A stretch of DNA of 64,000 nucleotides from positions 372,001 to 436,000 of the forward strand of contig NZ_PIPO01000002.1 of assembly GCF_003986975.1 (NCBI RefSeq), in the 5' to 3' direction. Position numbers and translations under genes: made by a program. The notes under the pieces were generated by a model that worked only from the letters and a program-made list of their open reading frames with translations, ran no database searches and was not told where the DNA came from. The stretch comes from Aliidiomarina soli (GTDB lineage: Bacteria > Pseudomonadota > Gammaproteobacteria > Enterobacterales > Alteromonadaceae). Within the stretch, counting starts at the first letter, position 1, and each line of letters opens with the position of its first letter. Below are positions 26,788 through 35,990 of this stretch, in pieces.

Positions 26788-28197
26788 ATGATCAGAATCA
26801 CACAAACCCTGGCCGTGTCGTCACTGGCGTTGGCACTGGCTGCTTGTAACAGCAGTAGCACACGGGTTGAACCTACTCCTACGCCAGATCCTGATCCCGC
26901 CGGCAATGCGCAACTGCGTATTCATCACGTTTCAGCGGATGCGCCTGCGGTCAACATTCTTGCTAATGGCGACATTCTGGGTGGCCTTGAAGGTGTCGAC
27001 TATCAACAGTCTTCGCCCACCCTTGAAGTGCCTGAAGCATCTTATAATGTCACGGTTGATGGCATATTGCCAAGTGGCGAATTTAGCACCGTTATCGACG
27101 AGACATTGGCGCTTGAGACCGATGTTCGTTACGAAGTATTTGCCATTGGTCAGCTAGGTGCGGACGATGCGTTCGCTTTTGAACCTTTTATTCTGAATCG
27201 TCCGGTAAGTTCGGTCACTGATGGTGATGCCCGGCTGTGGGTCCTGCATGGGGCACCGGTTGATGTCTCTGTTGATGTTTACCTGACCGAACCAGGTGCC
27301 GATATTGTCGATGGCAATGCTGCCTACACATTGTCATATAAAGAAGATTCGGAGCCGTTCGAGGTGCCGGCGGGCGACTATGAGGTAACCCTCACGGCGT
27401 CAGGTGATGCCAGTAGCGTACTTTTCTCATCACCGCTGACCCTGAATGATGGTGACGACCTGATGGTCACAGCCACTTTAAACACCGCCGCGAACGCTGA
27501 TGACGCGCCGCTTGCACTGCTCGTCGCCGATGGTGAGAGTTCATCGGTGGTGTACTCGACTACGACAGGGGCGGACCTGCGAGTGGTGCATGCTGCGGCT
27601 GATGTACCGGCGGTGGATGTGTATGCCAATCAAGTTACAGGTACGCCTGCGGTTGCAGCACTGGCATTCCCTGAATTCACGGACTACCTGAACGTCGCGG
27701 CGGGCGATTATGATTTTCTGGTTACACTGGCTGACGATGCGGACGTGCAACTAGAGCTGGCAGCGTCGTTAGTTGACGGTTGGCAGGGGACTGTAGTTGC
27801 CGCCGGTGAGCTGGGCGATGGCAGTGCTAACCTTCAGGCTCTCACCTTCGACAACCGCCGCGTGGCCACCGAAGCTCGGGTTCGGATTGTGCATGCATCA
27901 CCATTCGCTGGCGATGTCGATATTTATGTTACGCCAAGCAATGACTTCACCGACTCCGCTCCGGCATTTGAAAGTGTACCTTTTAATGCGGCTGAACTAG
28001 CCACCACCGGGAACGTACCGCTGGCAGCAGGCACTTACTTTGTGACGGTAACCCTGGCCGGTCAGACCGATGCGGCGCTGGGTCCACTTGAAGTGGATCT
28101 TGAGGCTGGTGGAATCTACACGGCGGTAGCTGTCGGCAACGATGCGGATAGCCTGGGTCTGGTGCTAATGGATGATTTGGCCCCGAGCGGAAACTAA
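26788..28197 (+). CDS. DUF4397 repeat lipoprotein
   Basis: A 469-residue surface or periplasmic lipoprotein: lipobox LAAC (about 17-20), a short proline/threonine linker, then four DUF4397 beta-sandwich units whose starts are recognisable as LRIHHVSADAPAVNI, LWVLHGAPVDVSVDV, LRVVHAAADVPAVDV and VRIVHASPFAGDVDI. The protein is very acidic, as expected for a halophile's exported protein. DUF4397 resembles cell-surface beta domains and has no established function. The ATG at 26788 follows GAGGTACATC. A CRP-like site lies upstream and a strong terminator follows, so it is monocistronic. Confidence 0.88.
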   Translation: MIRITQTLAVSSLALALAACNSSSTRVEPTPTPDPDPAGNAQLRIHHVSADAPAVNILANGDILGGLEGVDYQQSSPTLEVPEASYNVTVDGILPSGEFSTVIDETLALETDVRYEVFAIGQLGADDAFAFEPFILNRPVSSVTDGDARLWVLHGAPVDVSVDVYLTEPGADIVDGNAAYTLSYKEDSEPFEVPAGDYEVTLTASGDASSVLFSSPLTLNDGDDLMVTATLNTAANADDAPLALLVADGESSSVVYSTTTGADLRVVHAAADVPAVDVYANQVTGTPAVAALAFPEFTDYLNVAAGDYDFLVTLADDADVQLELAASLVDGWQGTVVAAGELGDGSANLQALTFDNRRVATEARVRIVHASPFAGDVDIYVTPSNDFTDSAPAFESVPFNAAELATTGNVPLAAGTYFVTVTLAGQTDAALGPLEVDLEAGGIYTAVAVGNDADSLGLVLMDDLAPSGN

Positions 28198-28229
28198 TAG
28201 TTTAACTTTCGACATGCCCATGTCATTTC

Positions 28230-28255
28230 AGGCCGCCTTCGGGCGGCCTTTTTTT
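28230..28255 (+). terminator. intrinsic terminator of the DUF4397 gene
   Basis: AGGCCGCC, TTCG tetraloop, GGCGGCCT, then a run of T: a textbook terminator just before the convergent MATE gene. Confidence 0.92.
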
Positions 28256-28264
28256 CCTCATCGA

Positions 28265-29587
28265 TTATGAGGTTAGGGTGAGCATCTGGCGGCGTTGCAA
28301 TAACAGCCATTGCCAGACACCCCGGCTGAGCATAAACAGGCTAAGTGCGAACCACAGCCCGTGGTTTTGCCAGCTTAACGTCAGCAACCAGGCCGGCACA
28401 AAGCCAAACAGTGCGGCCAGCAGCATTGAATCACGCATCGCTTTACTCTGCGAAAGGCCGATATAGATACCATCAAACAGATAACTCCAGTGAGCTAACA
28501 ATGGCATCACAATGAGCCAGGGCAGATAACTTTCGGCGACGCGAATGACCTCTGGAATATTGGTAATCAAGCGGATAATGGCGCTACCGGTGAACAAAAA
28601 CAGCAGACTGTAGCTAACGGCAAAAAGCATTGACCAAAACAGGCTTAAACGAAACCAGTGCTTCAGTCTGGCAGCGTTGCGCTGCCCTTTGGCCTGACCC
28701 ACCAATGCTTCTGCTGCATAAGCAACGCCATCAAGCCCCAGTGAAATAAGCATCAGAAACTGCATCAGCACCGCGTTTGCGGCGACGGTAGTGGCCCCAT
28801 AATAGGAAGCGTAGGCGGTCATCACTGCCATACACAGCTGGAGCACTAGCGAGCGGATGAATATATTCTGGTTCAGAGTTAGTAAGTCTTTACATACTTT
28901 CAGGCTGATTTGCTTAAAATGACGCAACTGCAGGGTCAGGCCGCGGTGAAGAAAAAACAGGCCAGTCAGGGCGGTTACCCATTCAGCACTGACCGATGCC
29001 CAGGCGGCGCCGGCAACATTCATGCCGAGGCCAATAATTAAAACCACGTCGAGTATGACATTGATAAGATTACTCAGGATCACCAGTACCATGGCGCTAC
29101 GTGCTTGTTGCCGTCCAAGTAATACGCCCAGAATGACCAGCATACTTAGCGCGGCTGGGGTGCCCCACAGGCGAATACGGATATAGTCCGTGGCTAACAG
29201 CTGTAACGCGTCGCTGGCGCTCACCAGCTGCCACAGAGACCACAGAATAAGTGGCTGCAATGCAATAATGACAACACCGAGCACTACTGCGAATAACAAG
29301 CCGTGTACGGCAAAGGTACGTTGGGAGTGGATGTCGTCTGCGCCGAAACTTTGTGCCACCAGCCCGGTGGTGGACATGCGCAAAAAAACCGCCAACAGAT
29401 AGACGAAATTAATAGCCATGGCACCAATTGCAACGGCACTCAAGTAGATAGCGTCCGGCAAATGCCCTATGATGGCTGTATCAACCAACCCTAATAAAGG
29501 GGCGGCGATGTTGGAAATAATCATTGGCAAGGCAATCGCAAACAGCGTGCGATGGTCACCTGGATTTTTCAGTACAGACTGCAACAA
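28265..29587 (-). CDS. dinF: MATE family efflux transporter (DinF-like)
   Basis: A 440-residue, twelve-segment membrane antiporter of the multidrug and toxic compound extrusion family. ALPMIISNIAAPLLGLVDTAIIGHL closely resembles E. coli DinF, and FLRMSTTGLVAQSFGA matches the first cytoplasmic loop. Substrates are unknown. In E. coli dinF lies directly behind lexA under SOS control. Here lexA is ~11 kb away, and I find no CTG-N10-CAG box near this start, so SOS control is unlikely. The start is a TTG (29587 or 29584); no ATG is available. The start lies only 12 bases from the divergent deacetylase start. Confidence 0.88.
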   Translation of the reverse strand: MLQSVLKNPGDHRTLFAIALPMIISNIAAPLLGLVDTAIIGHLPDAIYLSAVAIGAMAINFVYLLAVFLRMSTTGLVAQSFGADDIHSQRTFAVHGLLFAVVLGVVIIALQPLILWSLWQLVSASDALQLLATDYIRIRLWGTPAALSMLVILGVLLGRQQARSAMVLVILSNLINVILDVVLIIGLGMNVAGAAWASVSAEWVTALTGLFFLHRGLTLQLRHFKQISLKVCKDLLTLNQNIFIRSLVLQLCMAVMTAYASYYGATTVAANAVLMQFLMLISLGLDGVAYAAEALVGQAKGQRNAARLKHWFRLSLFWSMLFAVSYSLLFLFTGSAIIRLITNIPEVIRVAESYLPWLIVMPLLAHWSYLFDGIYIGLSQSKAMRDSMLLAALFGFVPAWLLTLSWQNHGLWFALSLFMLSRGVWQWLLLQRRQMLTLTS

Positions 29588-29599
29588 AGAGGACTACCT

Positions 29600-30667
29600 A
29601 TGCATTTTTGGGGACTGGTAAAAGGCACTGCTTTGGCGGCGCTGCTGGCAGTGTCGCTGCCTTTCGACGCTGCCGCCGAGGCTGAGCCGAGTGTATCTAT
29701 ATTAATGTACCACCATGTTAGTGAGAGTACACCACGCTCAACCACAGTGTCACCGGACGAATTACGAGCACATCTGCAGTACCTGGCGGACAATGACTTT
29801 ACCGTGATTGATATCCGTGACGCTATTGCTGGTGTGAAAGGCGAGGCCGAGTTACCTGATAAAGCGGTAGTGCTGACCTTTGATGATGCTTACGAAAACA
29901 TTTTTAGTGCTGGGCGACCGATTTTGCAGGAATTTGAGGTGCCATGGACCTTATTTGTTACCACCGACCCCATTGGTGAGCGGCCTGGGCGCTATATGAG
30001 TTGGGACCAGGTCCGTCAGTTACATGACGAAGGCGTTACCATTGCTAACCACACCACTGACCATGCCCATATGCCTCGCCGTGATGACGCCGAGTGGCGA
30101 CAACGTGCGGCCGAGAATATTCTCCAGGCGGAGCAAAAAATCCTCGATGAAGTAGGCGTTAGTCACCAGTTGTTCGCTTTCCCATATGGGGAGTATGACA
30201 ATGTGTTACTGGAGCTTGTTGAAGAGCTTGGCTTCACCGGCTTTGCTCAGCACTCGGGCGGATTTGGGCCGACCTCGGATATGCGCGCTATTCCGCGATT
30301 CGCGGCTGCCGGGGTGTATGCAGACCTTAGTTCATTGGGGACCAAAATGGCGGCACTGGCATTCCCCATTAAGGAGGTTCGCTACGAGGACACCTTGCTG
30401 ACTCATGAACAGACCCGTCCGACTCTGGAAATCGAATTCGAGGTGCGCGATTTTCGCCCCTCACAAGTAACCTGTTTTATCAGCAATCGGGCACACGATA
30501 TTGAGTGGATTGATGATAATACTATGCGTGTGCAGGCTGAAGATGATCTTGGCTTTGGCCGTTCGCGATACAATTGTACCGCGCCCAGTATCAGTAAGCC
30601 CGGTCGTTATTACTGGTATTCACAGCAGTGGATACGAATGAACGAAGAGGGTAGCTGGCCAGGTTAA
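29600..30667 (+). CDS. exported polysaccharide deacetylase family protein
   Basis: A 355-residue protein with a signal peptide (LAALLAVSLPFDAAA) and a NodB-homology domain. MYHHVS opens the domain, LTFDDAYENIF (about 93-103) gives the catalytic and metal aspartates, NHTTDHAHM gives the two metal histidines, and FPYGEYDN the following loop. A ~95-residue C-terminal beta domain with two cysteines (VTCFISNRAHD, YNCTAPSI) follows and is not part of the catalytic fold. It probably removes acetyl groups from cell-surface or extracellular N-acetylglucosamine polymers. The ATG at 29600 is preceded by GAGG. Its promoter must lie inside the divergent dinF gene. Confidence 0.88.
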   Translation: MHFWGLVKGTALAALLAVSLPFDAAAEAEPSVSILMYHHVSESTPRSTTVSPDELRAHLQYLADNDFTVIDIRDAIAGVKGEAELPDKAVVLTFDDAYENIFSAGRPILQEFEVPWTLFVTTDPIGERPGRYMSWDQVRQLHDEGVTIANHTTDHAHMPRRDDAEWRQRAAENILQAEQKILDEVGVSHQLFAFPYGEYDNVLLELVEELGFTGFAQHSGGFGPTSDMRAIPRFAAAGVYADLSSLGTKMAALAFPIKEVRYEDTLLTHEQTRPTLEIEFEVRDFRPSQVTCFISNRAHDIEWIDDNTMRVQAEDDLGFGRSRYNCTAPSISKPGRYYWYSQQWIRMNEEGSWPG

Positions 30668-30689
30668 GTTTGCGTTGCCCCGGAACAAA

Positions 30690-30718
30690 AAAGCCCGAAC
30701 CTGGTTCGGGCTTTTTTA
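30690..30718. terminator. bidirectional intrinsic terminator
   Basis: AAGCCCGAAC, a 3-base loop and GTTCGGGCTT, with A-tract before and T-tract after; it serves the deacetylase on the plus strand and the SCO gene on the minus strand. Confidence 0.9.
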
Positions 30719-30751
30719 TGCCATTTTTTCTGAGCTCTTTATGCCATCCCT

Positions 30752-31444
30752 TTATTCAAGGTAACGGATAATGCGTTTAAGGTCATTTACCAATAAAGTT
30801 GGGTTAACGGTCGGTATCATTCCCGGCTCATGGCTGGCGCGAAAAACCGCTTGCTGATGGCCTTCTGGGCTAATCAAAATAATAGCCGCACTGTGATTAA
30901 CCAGATAGTTGGTTTCATCTTCTTCCGGAATGCTATACATCAGCCCGATGTTACGCACGAACGGGAACAAATCTTTATGTTCACCGCGCACACCGAGGAA
31001 AGGAGGCTGGTCAGAAGCGTCAAGACCGTCGTTAAAGAAGCCTACATAGTCCCTCAGGCGAGGAATATCATCACGCTGGGGGTCGACAGAAACCATCCAT
31101 ACCTGCATCGGCGTAGCGCTGACCTGATTAATATCAGTCCAGCTTTGCTTGAGCTGCGCCATGGTGGTGGGGCAGATATCAGGGCAAAAGGTGTACCCGG
31201 TAAAGATAATGGTCCATTGCCCTAACAGGTCGTCATTACTGACCTGGCGTCCTGCAGCGCTTTCATTGTCGGCGTCTGGTGCTGCGGTGCTGTGTAAAGT
31301 GAAAGGGTCGATACTACGTGGACTGGAGTAAAGCAGACTGGTTTCCAGTTGTGGAGGCCCCGGGTTGGCAATTTTCTGATAGCTCCACACACCGCCAACC
31401 GCAACCAGCGCCAATAATAAGATAAAAACTATACGTAACATCAT
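30752..31444 (-). CDS. SCO1/SenC family copper chaperone
   Basis: A 230-residue membrane-anchored thioredoxin-fold protein that delivers copper to the CuA site of cytochrome c oxidase. One N-terminal membrane segment (about 4-22). The copper motif is CPDIC with C87 and C91 in [15 protein letters not shown], and the third ligand is the histidine of LVNHSAAI near residue 183. It is the last gene of the heme A/oxidase assembly run; its ATG overlaps the ctaB stop by 4 bases. Confidence 0.94.
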   Translation of the reverse strand: MMLRIVFILLLALVAVGGVWSYQKIANPGPPQLETSLLYSSPRSIDPFTLHSTAAPDADNESAAGRQVSNDDLLGQWTIIFTGYTFCPDICPTTMAQLKQSWTDINQVSATPMQVWMVSVDPQRDDIPRLRDYVGFFNDGLDASDQPPFLGVRGEHKDLFPFVRNIGLMYSIPEEDETNYLVNHSAAIILISPEGHQQAVFRASHEPGMIPTVNPTLLVNDLKRIIRYLE

Positions 31445-32340
31445 GTGAATAAGTAATGGTCCACAAGTAATAGAATGAATAAGCCCATCAGGTACCAGAT
31501 AGAGTACTTGAACATGTTGTAGGCAGTTAGTTTCGATGGGGCAAACTTCAGTTTCCAGGCGTAGCCAAGAAAACCAAGATTCAGTGCGCTAACACCGGCA
31601 AGGTACAGCCAGCCCGACATACCGGTTAAAAAGGGCAGAATACAAACCACCGTCAACAAAACTGTATAGAGAAAAATGCAGGTCTTGGTGAAATCAATGC
31701 CGTGAGTCACAGGCAGCATCGGGATATCGGCTTTCGCGTAGTCTTTAGCGCGATGCACGGCGAGTGCCCAGAAATGCGGTGGCGTCCAGGTGAAAATAAT
31801 CATCACCAGTAAAACCGCATTGGCGTGAATTTCTCCGGTGACGGCGGTCCAGCCCAATAAGGGGGGGGACGCCCCGGCGAGCCCGCCAATCACGATATTT
31901 TGAGGGGTCGCACGCTTGAGGTACATGGTATAAACGAACGCGTAACCGACTAAGCTAGCCAGGGTGAGCAGCGCAGTAATGCGATTTACAAATAGCTCGA
32001 GGACGAGGTAGCCAAGGGCGCCAATGATTGCAGCGAAAGTCAGTACCTTGACTGGCGACAAGGCCCCGGTTGGCAATGGACGGCGCAGGGTTCGTGCCAT
32101 TTTGGCATCAATATGGCGATCAACGAGATGATTAATAGCCGCTGCAGAACCCGACATCAGACCAATACCGGCCACCGCAGGCACCAACACCTCGAGACTG
32201 ACCCAGGTGGTCGTGGCCAGGCACATGCCAACCACTGCGGTTAACAGCAGTAATGCCACCACCCGAGGCTTGGTGAGTTCGAGATAATCACGCCATTGCG
32301 CACGTTTGGCTGACGCCTGTGCAATCGCTTGATGAGCCAT
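31441..32340 (-). CDS. ctaB: protoheme IX farnesyltransferase (heme O synthase)
   Basis: Membrane prenyltransferase that adds farnesyl to heme b, giving heme O, the precursor of heme A. About nine hydrophobic segments. The polyprenyl diphosphate motif is [20 protein letters not shown] near residues 80-99, with the second acidic region in [16 protein letters not shown]. At 299 residues it has normal length. It sits between ctaA and sco, consistent with supplying the heme A oxidase encoded nearby. Confidence 0.96.
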   Translation of the reverse strand: MAHQAIAQASAKRAQWRDYLELTKPRVVALLLLTAVVGMCLATTTWVSLEVLVPAVAGIGLMSGSAAAINHLVDRHIDAKMARTLRRPLPTGALSPVKVLTFAAIIGALGYLVLELFVNRITALLTLASLVGYAFVYTMYLKRATPQNIVIGGLAGASPPLLGWTAVTGEIHANAVLLVMIIFTWTPPHFWALAVHRAKDYAKADIPMLPVTHGIDFTKTCIFLYTVLLTVVCILPFLTGMSGWLYLAGVSALNLGFLGYAWKLKFAPSKLTAYNMFKYSIWYLMGLFILLLVDHYLFT

Positions 32341-32359
32341 AAGAGGTTCCCCTTTCTTA

Positions 32360-33349
32360 TTATGCTTTGCGGGATAAATTATAGTTTAGTCCGACTAAGG
32401 AAATGAGCAACAGCGCACCGACCGCATTATGGGCGACGGCTACTGCAAGCGGCAGACTAAACACTACATTACTGACACCGAGCGTCAATTGCACGATCAG
32501 TAACAGGGTAATAATAAATGTATGAGTACGGAACTGGTTAGAGCGGGCTGTATGCCAGAGCTTGTATAGTAAATAACCCACCACTAGTGTGGTAACAATG
32601 GCGCCAAGCCGATGCAGTACATGCATGGTCATGCGTTCAGCGTAGCTATGAACGCCAAACTCGTAAGTAGCGGCTTTGGGCAGACTAAAGGCTCCGGCGA
32701 GGTCGAAACGGCTGAGCCAGGGGCCCTCACAAATGGGTAATTCGGTACAGGCAACCGCTGCATAATTAGCAGCAACCCAGCCCCCCAGTGCAATCTGGCC
32801 GACTACCACAACCAAGGCTAACGCGGCCAGCCCTCTTAGTTTACGCAAATTCAAATCGCCGCCCGGAATGCGGAAGTCGTTTTCTCGCTGATATAACAGG
32901 TAAAGTAAGGAAAAGGTGGCGAACCCGCCCAGTAAATGGAGCATGACGATCACTGGTTGCAGCATCATGGTAACCGTCCACATTCCAAGCGCAGCCTGAA
33001 AGCAAATCAGCACCAGCAGAATAATCGGCAGCTTCATTGGCTTGCTGCTCTGAGACGCTTGTAGCTTGCGGCGAATGGCGACCACTGCAATGGCGAGAAC
33101 AAGAAAACCGAGAGTACCGGCTGCATACCGGTGGATCATTTCGTGCCAGGCTTTTTGCGTATCCAGCGGGGCGTCAGGGAAGGCCTCAACGGCAACTGTC
33201 TGTCGAGCTTCGCTATGCGGCACACTGAGGAAGCCATAACAGCCGGGCCAGTCTGGACAGCCCAAACCCGCATCCGTCAGACGAGTGAATGCGCCAAGGA
33301 CAATAACGATAAAGCAAAAAACCAGGGAAAATTTAACCAGATTACGCAT
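32360..33349 (-). CDS. ctaA: heme A synthase CtaA (COX15 family)
   Basis: Oxidises the C8 methyl of heme O to the formyl group of heme A. A 329-residue protein with eight membrane segments and conserved histidines in the [23 protein letters not shown] and AVAHNAVGA segments that bind the heme cofactor and substrate. The loop cysteines in [12 protein letters not shown] and [12 protein letters not shown] are also typical. Together with CtaB it shows that this organism builds a heme A type oxidase. Confidence 0.96.
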   Translation of the reverse strand: MRNLVKFSLVFCFIVIVLGAFTRLTDAGLGCPDWPGCYGFLSVPHSEARQTVAVEAFPDAPLDTQKAWHEMIHRYAAGTLGFLVLAIAVVAIRRKLQASQSSKPMKLPIILLVLICFQAALGMWTVTMMLQPVIVMLHLLGGFATFSLLYLLYQRENDFRIPGGDLNLRKLRGLAALALVVVVGQIALGGWVAANYAAVACTELPICEGPWLSRFDLAGAFSLPKAATYEFGVHSYAERMTMHVLHRLGAIVTTLVVGYLLYKLWHTARSNQFRTHTFIITLLLIVQLTLGVSNVVFSLPLAVAVAHNAVGALLLISLVGLNYNLSRKA

Positions 33350-33355
33350 CAGTGC

Positions 33356-33949
33356 TTACCCCACACGAGACATTTTTAATAGTTTTTTTAAGTCATCCAG
33401 CATATCACTACCGCTCTGGATAGCCGTGTCACGGTCTGCACTGCCTTCATAGCGCATCATCACCGCGCCCAGCGGATCGATAATAAACAGACTGCCTTGC
33501 GGTTGCTCGCTAAGCTGGTCGTGTAACTGCGGCAGTACCAAATACTGCAAGCGGCTACCCTCTTCAGGCGCCGGTAAAGCAGAGACATCTGGCCCGGCCT
33601 GAATTGCTATCGGGGTGACGCGGTCGCTTTCGCGACCAAGTGCCATATCGACCTGTTGGATAACATAGAGGCCGTTGATACAACGCTGGTCACAGTCTGC
33701 TGGAACGCGGTACGCAAGGCGCCAGGTCTGCGGCATGGATTCGTTCTCACTGCTGCTGGCTTCAATTGGCGGACTAATCAGCTCCCCTTTATTGGTAACA
33801 CCGGGGGTAAACCAGCCAAGGCTAAGAATAATCTGGGCGCCGGCTAACGGGATCAAAAAGCACAGGAAGATGCCTATAAATAGACGGCGGTTTTTTCGTT
33901 TGCGCTGTTGCTCGCTTTGAGTAGCGGATGGGTTATCAGAGGTGGTCAT
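33356..33949 (-). CDS. membrane-anchored CxxxC thioredoxin-like protein of the oxidase assembly cluster
   Basis: A 197-residue protein with a basic cytoplasmic tail, one membrane segment (about 23-43) and a periplasmic domain. I see C86 and C90 in PADCDQRCING, a CxxxC in the same relative place as the copper motif of SCO proteins, and a C-terminal strand LFIIDPLGAVMMRYEG that fits a thioredoxin fold. No SCO-type third histidine is obvious. It lies between surf1 and ctaA, overlapping surf1 by 4 bases. I infer a degenerate SCO-like role in metal handling or thiol reduction at the oxidase; homologues are usually annotated only as oxidase associated. Confidence 0.75.
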   Translation of the reverse strand: MTTSDNPSATQSEQQRKRKNRRLFIGIFLCFLIPLAGAQIILSLGWFTPGVTNKGELISPPIEASSSENESMPQTWRLAYRVPADCDQRCINGLYVIQQVDMALGRESDRVTPIAIQAGPDVSALPAPEEGSRLQYLVLPQLHDQLSEQPQGSLFIIDPLGAVMMRYEGSADRDTAIQSGSDMLDDLKKLLKMSRVG

Positions 33950-34788
33950 GGTTTGTGTTCTCCTGAACCATTCTTATTGTTTTTGCCAGAGTCTTCAGAT
34001 GTATGCTGTTGTTGCAAAGGCTGGGGCGGACGCCGGGCGAGGCGTTTATTCGCTATCAGAAAGATAACCAGCGCCGCAATTGCCAGACCGAACCACTGCG
34101 CGGCATACGCATAATGACGATGCGGCTCCATCACCACGACTGGCCAGTCACGGCGAAAGCCAAAGTCGATGTTTTCATTTAATAAAATACTGAATGAAGC
34201 CAACGGCAGTTGTGTTTGTGCACGGATAGAATCAAGCTCCAGATACTGTACACGCTGCGGCAGTTGAGCAGAAAATTCCTGCTCGGCGAGCAGGAACGGG
34301 CGCTCGGCCGGTAATTGAATGCGCCCTGACACTGTTCGTGTACCCTGGGGAAGCTCTACCTCAGGCAGTGTGTCGCGCGGACCACCGAGAGGAACCCAGC
34401 CGAGGTTAACCGGAACCAGATAAGGCGCGAGGGCCTCGTTCTCAAGTAATGCGACGACGTGATAGCCAACTCGCCCATTGTAGGTTTGATTGTCGACCAG
34501 GAAATAGGCGCCATCCTGGAAAGAACCCGTTATCTCAATCTGGTCATCGGTTTGCAGCGATTGTTGGCGAATATGCTCGAGGGTAAGAGATTGGGTCTGC
34601 TGAGCCGATGAGGTTGCATGGTAATCGACTATAGCCTGTTTCTCCTGACCACGGTCAATTTGCCAAAAGCCTAGCTTGACCATCGCAGCGATAGCTAGCA
34701 AAGTAATAAGCAGAGCGACAGGATGCAGGTAAAAACCCGCGTTGCGGCGCCGCGAGGCGAATGTTTTACTCAGGCCATCAAACGACAT
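33946..34788 (-). CDS. SURF1 family cytochrome c oxidase assembly protein
   Basis: A 280-residue inner-membrane protein with two membrane segments (about 20-42 and 228-248) flanking a periplasmic domain, the SURF1 layout. Motifs LGFWQIDRGQEKQAI, YFLVDNQTYNGRVGYHVV and VNLGWVPLGGPRD are characteristic. SURF1 helps insert heme a or a3 into subunit I. It is divergent from the small DUF2909 gene and starts the surf1-CxxxC-ctaA-ctaB-sco run. Confidence 0.92.
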   Translation of the reverse strand: MSFDGLSKTFASRRRNAGFYLHPVALLITLLAIAAMVKLGFWQIDRGQEKQAIVDYHATSSAQQTQSLTLEHIRQQSLQTDDQIEITGSFQDGAYFLVDNQTYNGRVGYHVVALLENEALAPYLVPVNLGWVPLGGPRDTLPEVELPQGTRTVSGRIQLPAERPFLLAEQEFSAQLPQRVQYLELDSIRAQTQLPLASFSILLNENIDFGFRRDWPVVVMEPHRHYAYAAQWFGLAIAALVIFLIANKRLARRPPQPLQQQHTSEDSGKNNKNGSGEHKP

Positions 34789-34812
34789 AATAAATAACCC
34801 GGAGAATACTGC

Positions 34813-35031
34813 GTGATAAACATCATTTTAAAAATACTGCTCGTTGCGTTACTGCTGTATGTGATCTACAACCTGTTTCAGGGCCTGTTTCACCTTATGC
34901 GGCAGAAGCAGGATGGGCCACGGATGTCGCACTTCATTGGTCGCCGAGTGCTTTTCTCTGTCATTATAATTGCACTTATTGTGCTGGCCCTGGCGACAGG
35001 TATTCTGACTCCAAACCCGAGGCCTTATTAA
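34813..35031 (+). CDS. DUF2909 twin-transmembrane protein
   Basis: A 72-residue membrane protein with two hydrophobic segments (about 4-24 and 45-66) linked by a basic loop (HLMRQKQDGPRMSH); it matches the DUF2909 pattern found next to cytochrome c oxidase genes. Function unknown; a small oxidase subunit or assembly factor is a reasonable guess. The start is GTG at 34813, 8 bases after GGAG. It is the only plus-strand gene inside the oxidase locus and has its own terminator. Confidence 0.8.
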   Translation: MINIILKILLVALLLYVIYNLFQGLFHLMRQKQDGPRMSHFIGRRVLFSVIIIALIVLALATGILTPNPRPY

Positions 35032-35055
35032 CTAACTTTATTAACTAGCAATGAT

Positions 35056-35092
35056 AAAAAAGCCGTACCGCAGCAGCGAGTACGGCTTTTTT
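35056..35092. terminator. bidirectional intrinsic terminator
   Basis: A-tract, AGCCGTAC, an 11-base loop, GTACGGCT and a T-tract, between the convergent DUF2909 gene and ctaE; it can stop both transcripts. Confidence 0.88.
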
Positions 35093-35095
35093 GAC

Positions 35096-35980
35096 TCAAA
35101 TGATATAGACGAAAACAAAGAGTAGAATCCACACCACATCGACAAAGTGCCAATACCAGACACTGGCTTCGAAGGCGAACTGGTTCTCTTTATTAAAGTG
35201 GCCTTTGAGGACCCGGAAGAACATCACAATCAGCATCAGTGCGCCGAGGGTGACGTGCATGCCGTGGAAACCTGTCAGCAGGAAGAAGGTATTGCCGTAA
35301 ATACCGGACTGCATGGTCAGGCCAAGGTCACGATACGCGTGGACATACTCATACATCTGCATGCTGAGGAAGATCAAACCAAGCACAATGGTCAGCGCAA
35401 GCCACAGTTTCAAAGCGCCGCGTTTACCATGCTCAAGCCCATGATGAGCGAAGTGCAGAGTCACTGATGATGTAACCAGGATCAGCGTATTGATAAAGGG
35501 CAAACCCCAACCCATGGCCTGAGTTTCGCGACCATCCGGGGTTGTGGTCAGAGGCCAGATAGCCTCGAACGCTGGCCATAAAACTTCACCGGTCATGGCG
35601 TTGTTACTGGCGCCGCCTAACCATGGCACTGCGATCATACGGGTATAAAACAGCGCGCCGAAGAAGGCGAGGAAAAACATCACCTCTGAGAAGATAAACC
35701 AGCTCATCCCCTGACGGTACGAGCGGCCCATCTGTTCACTGTACAGCCCCTGATGCGATTCGTTGATTTGGTCACGGAACCAACCTATCAACATGACTAC
35801 CAGAACAACAATCCCGGCCAGTAAAACCCAGTGGCCAAAGCCAGCTTCTTCATTCGACCACTCGATAATATAGTGAGCCGCGCCGAACGCGATAAGACCC
35901 AGTGCGATGGCGCCAATTAATGGCCAAATACTTGAGTCGGGTACGTAATATTTTTCGTGTTGTGTGTTTTCTGAACTCAT
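35096..35980 (-). CDS. ctaE: cytochrome c oxidase subunit III
   Basis: A 294-residue membrane subunit with seven hydrophobic segments. SWFIFSEVMFFLAFFGALFYTR holds the conserved glutamate, and GFHGMHVTLGALML and ASVWYWHFVDVVWILLFVFVYI are hallmark segments. I chose the ATG at 35980, which follows AGGAACAGGAA; a GTG 36 bases further upstream would overlap ctaG. It is the last structural gene of the ctaC-ctaD-ctaG-ctaE operon. Confidence 0.96.
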   Translation of the reverse strand: MSSENTQHEKYYVPDSSIWPLIGAIALGLIAFGAAHYIIEWSNEEAGFGHWVLLAGIVVLVVMLIGWFRDQINESHQGLYSEQMGRSYRQGMSWFIFSEVMFFLAFFGALFYTRMIAVPWLGGASNNAMTGEVLWPAFEAIWPLTTTPDGRETQAMGWGLPFINTLILVTSSVTLHFAHHGLEHGKRGALKLWLALTIVLGLIFLSMQMYEYVHAYRDLGLTMQSGIYGNTFFLLTGFHGMHVTLGALMLIVMFFRVLKGHFNKENQFAFEASVWYWHFVDVVWILLFVFVYII

Positions 35981-35990
35981 TTCCTGTTCC

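Noticed and set aside
29500-29700. Possible SOS box for the dinF-like gene
   Set aside because: CTG triplets are present but none is followed by CAG at the required 10-base spacing.
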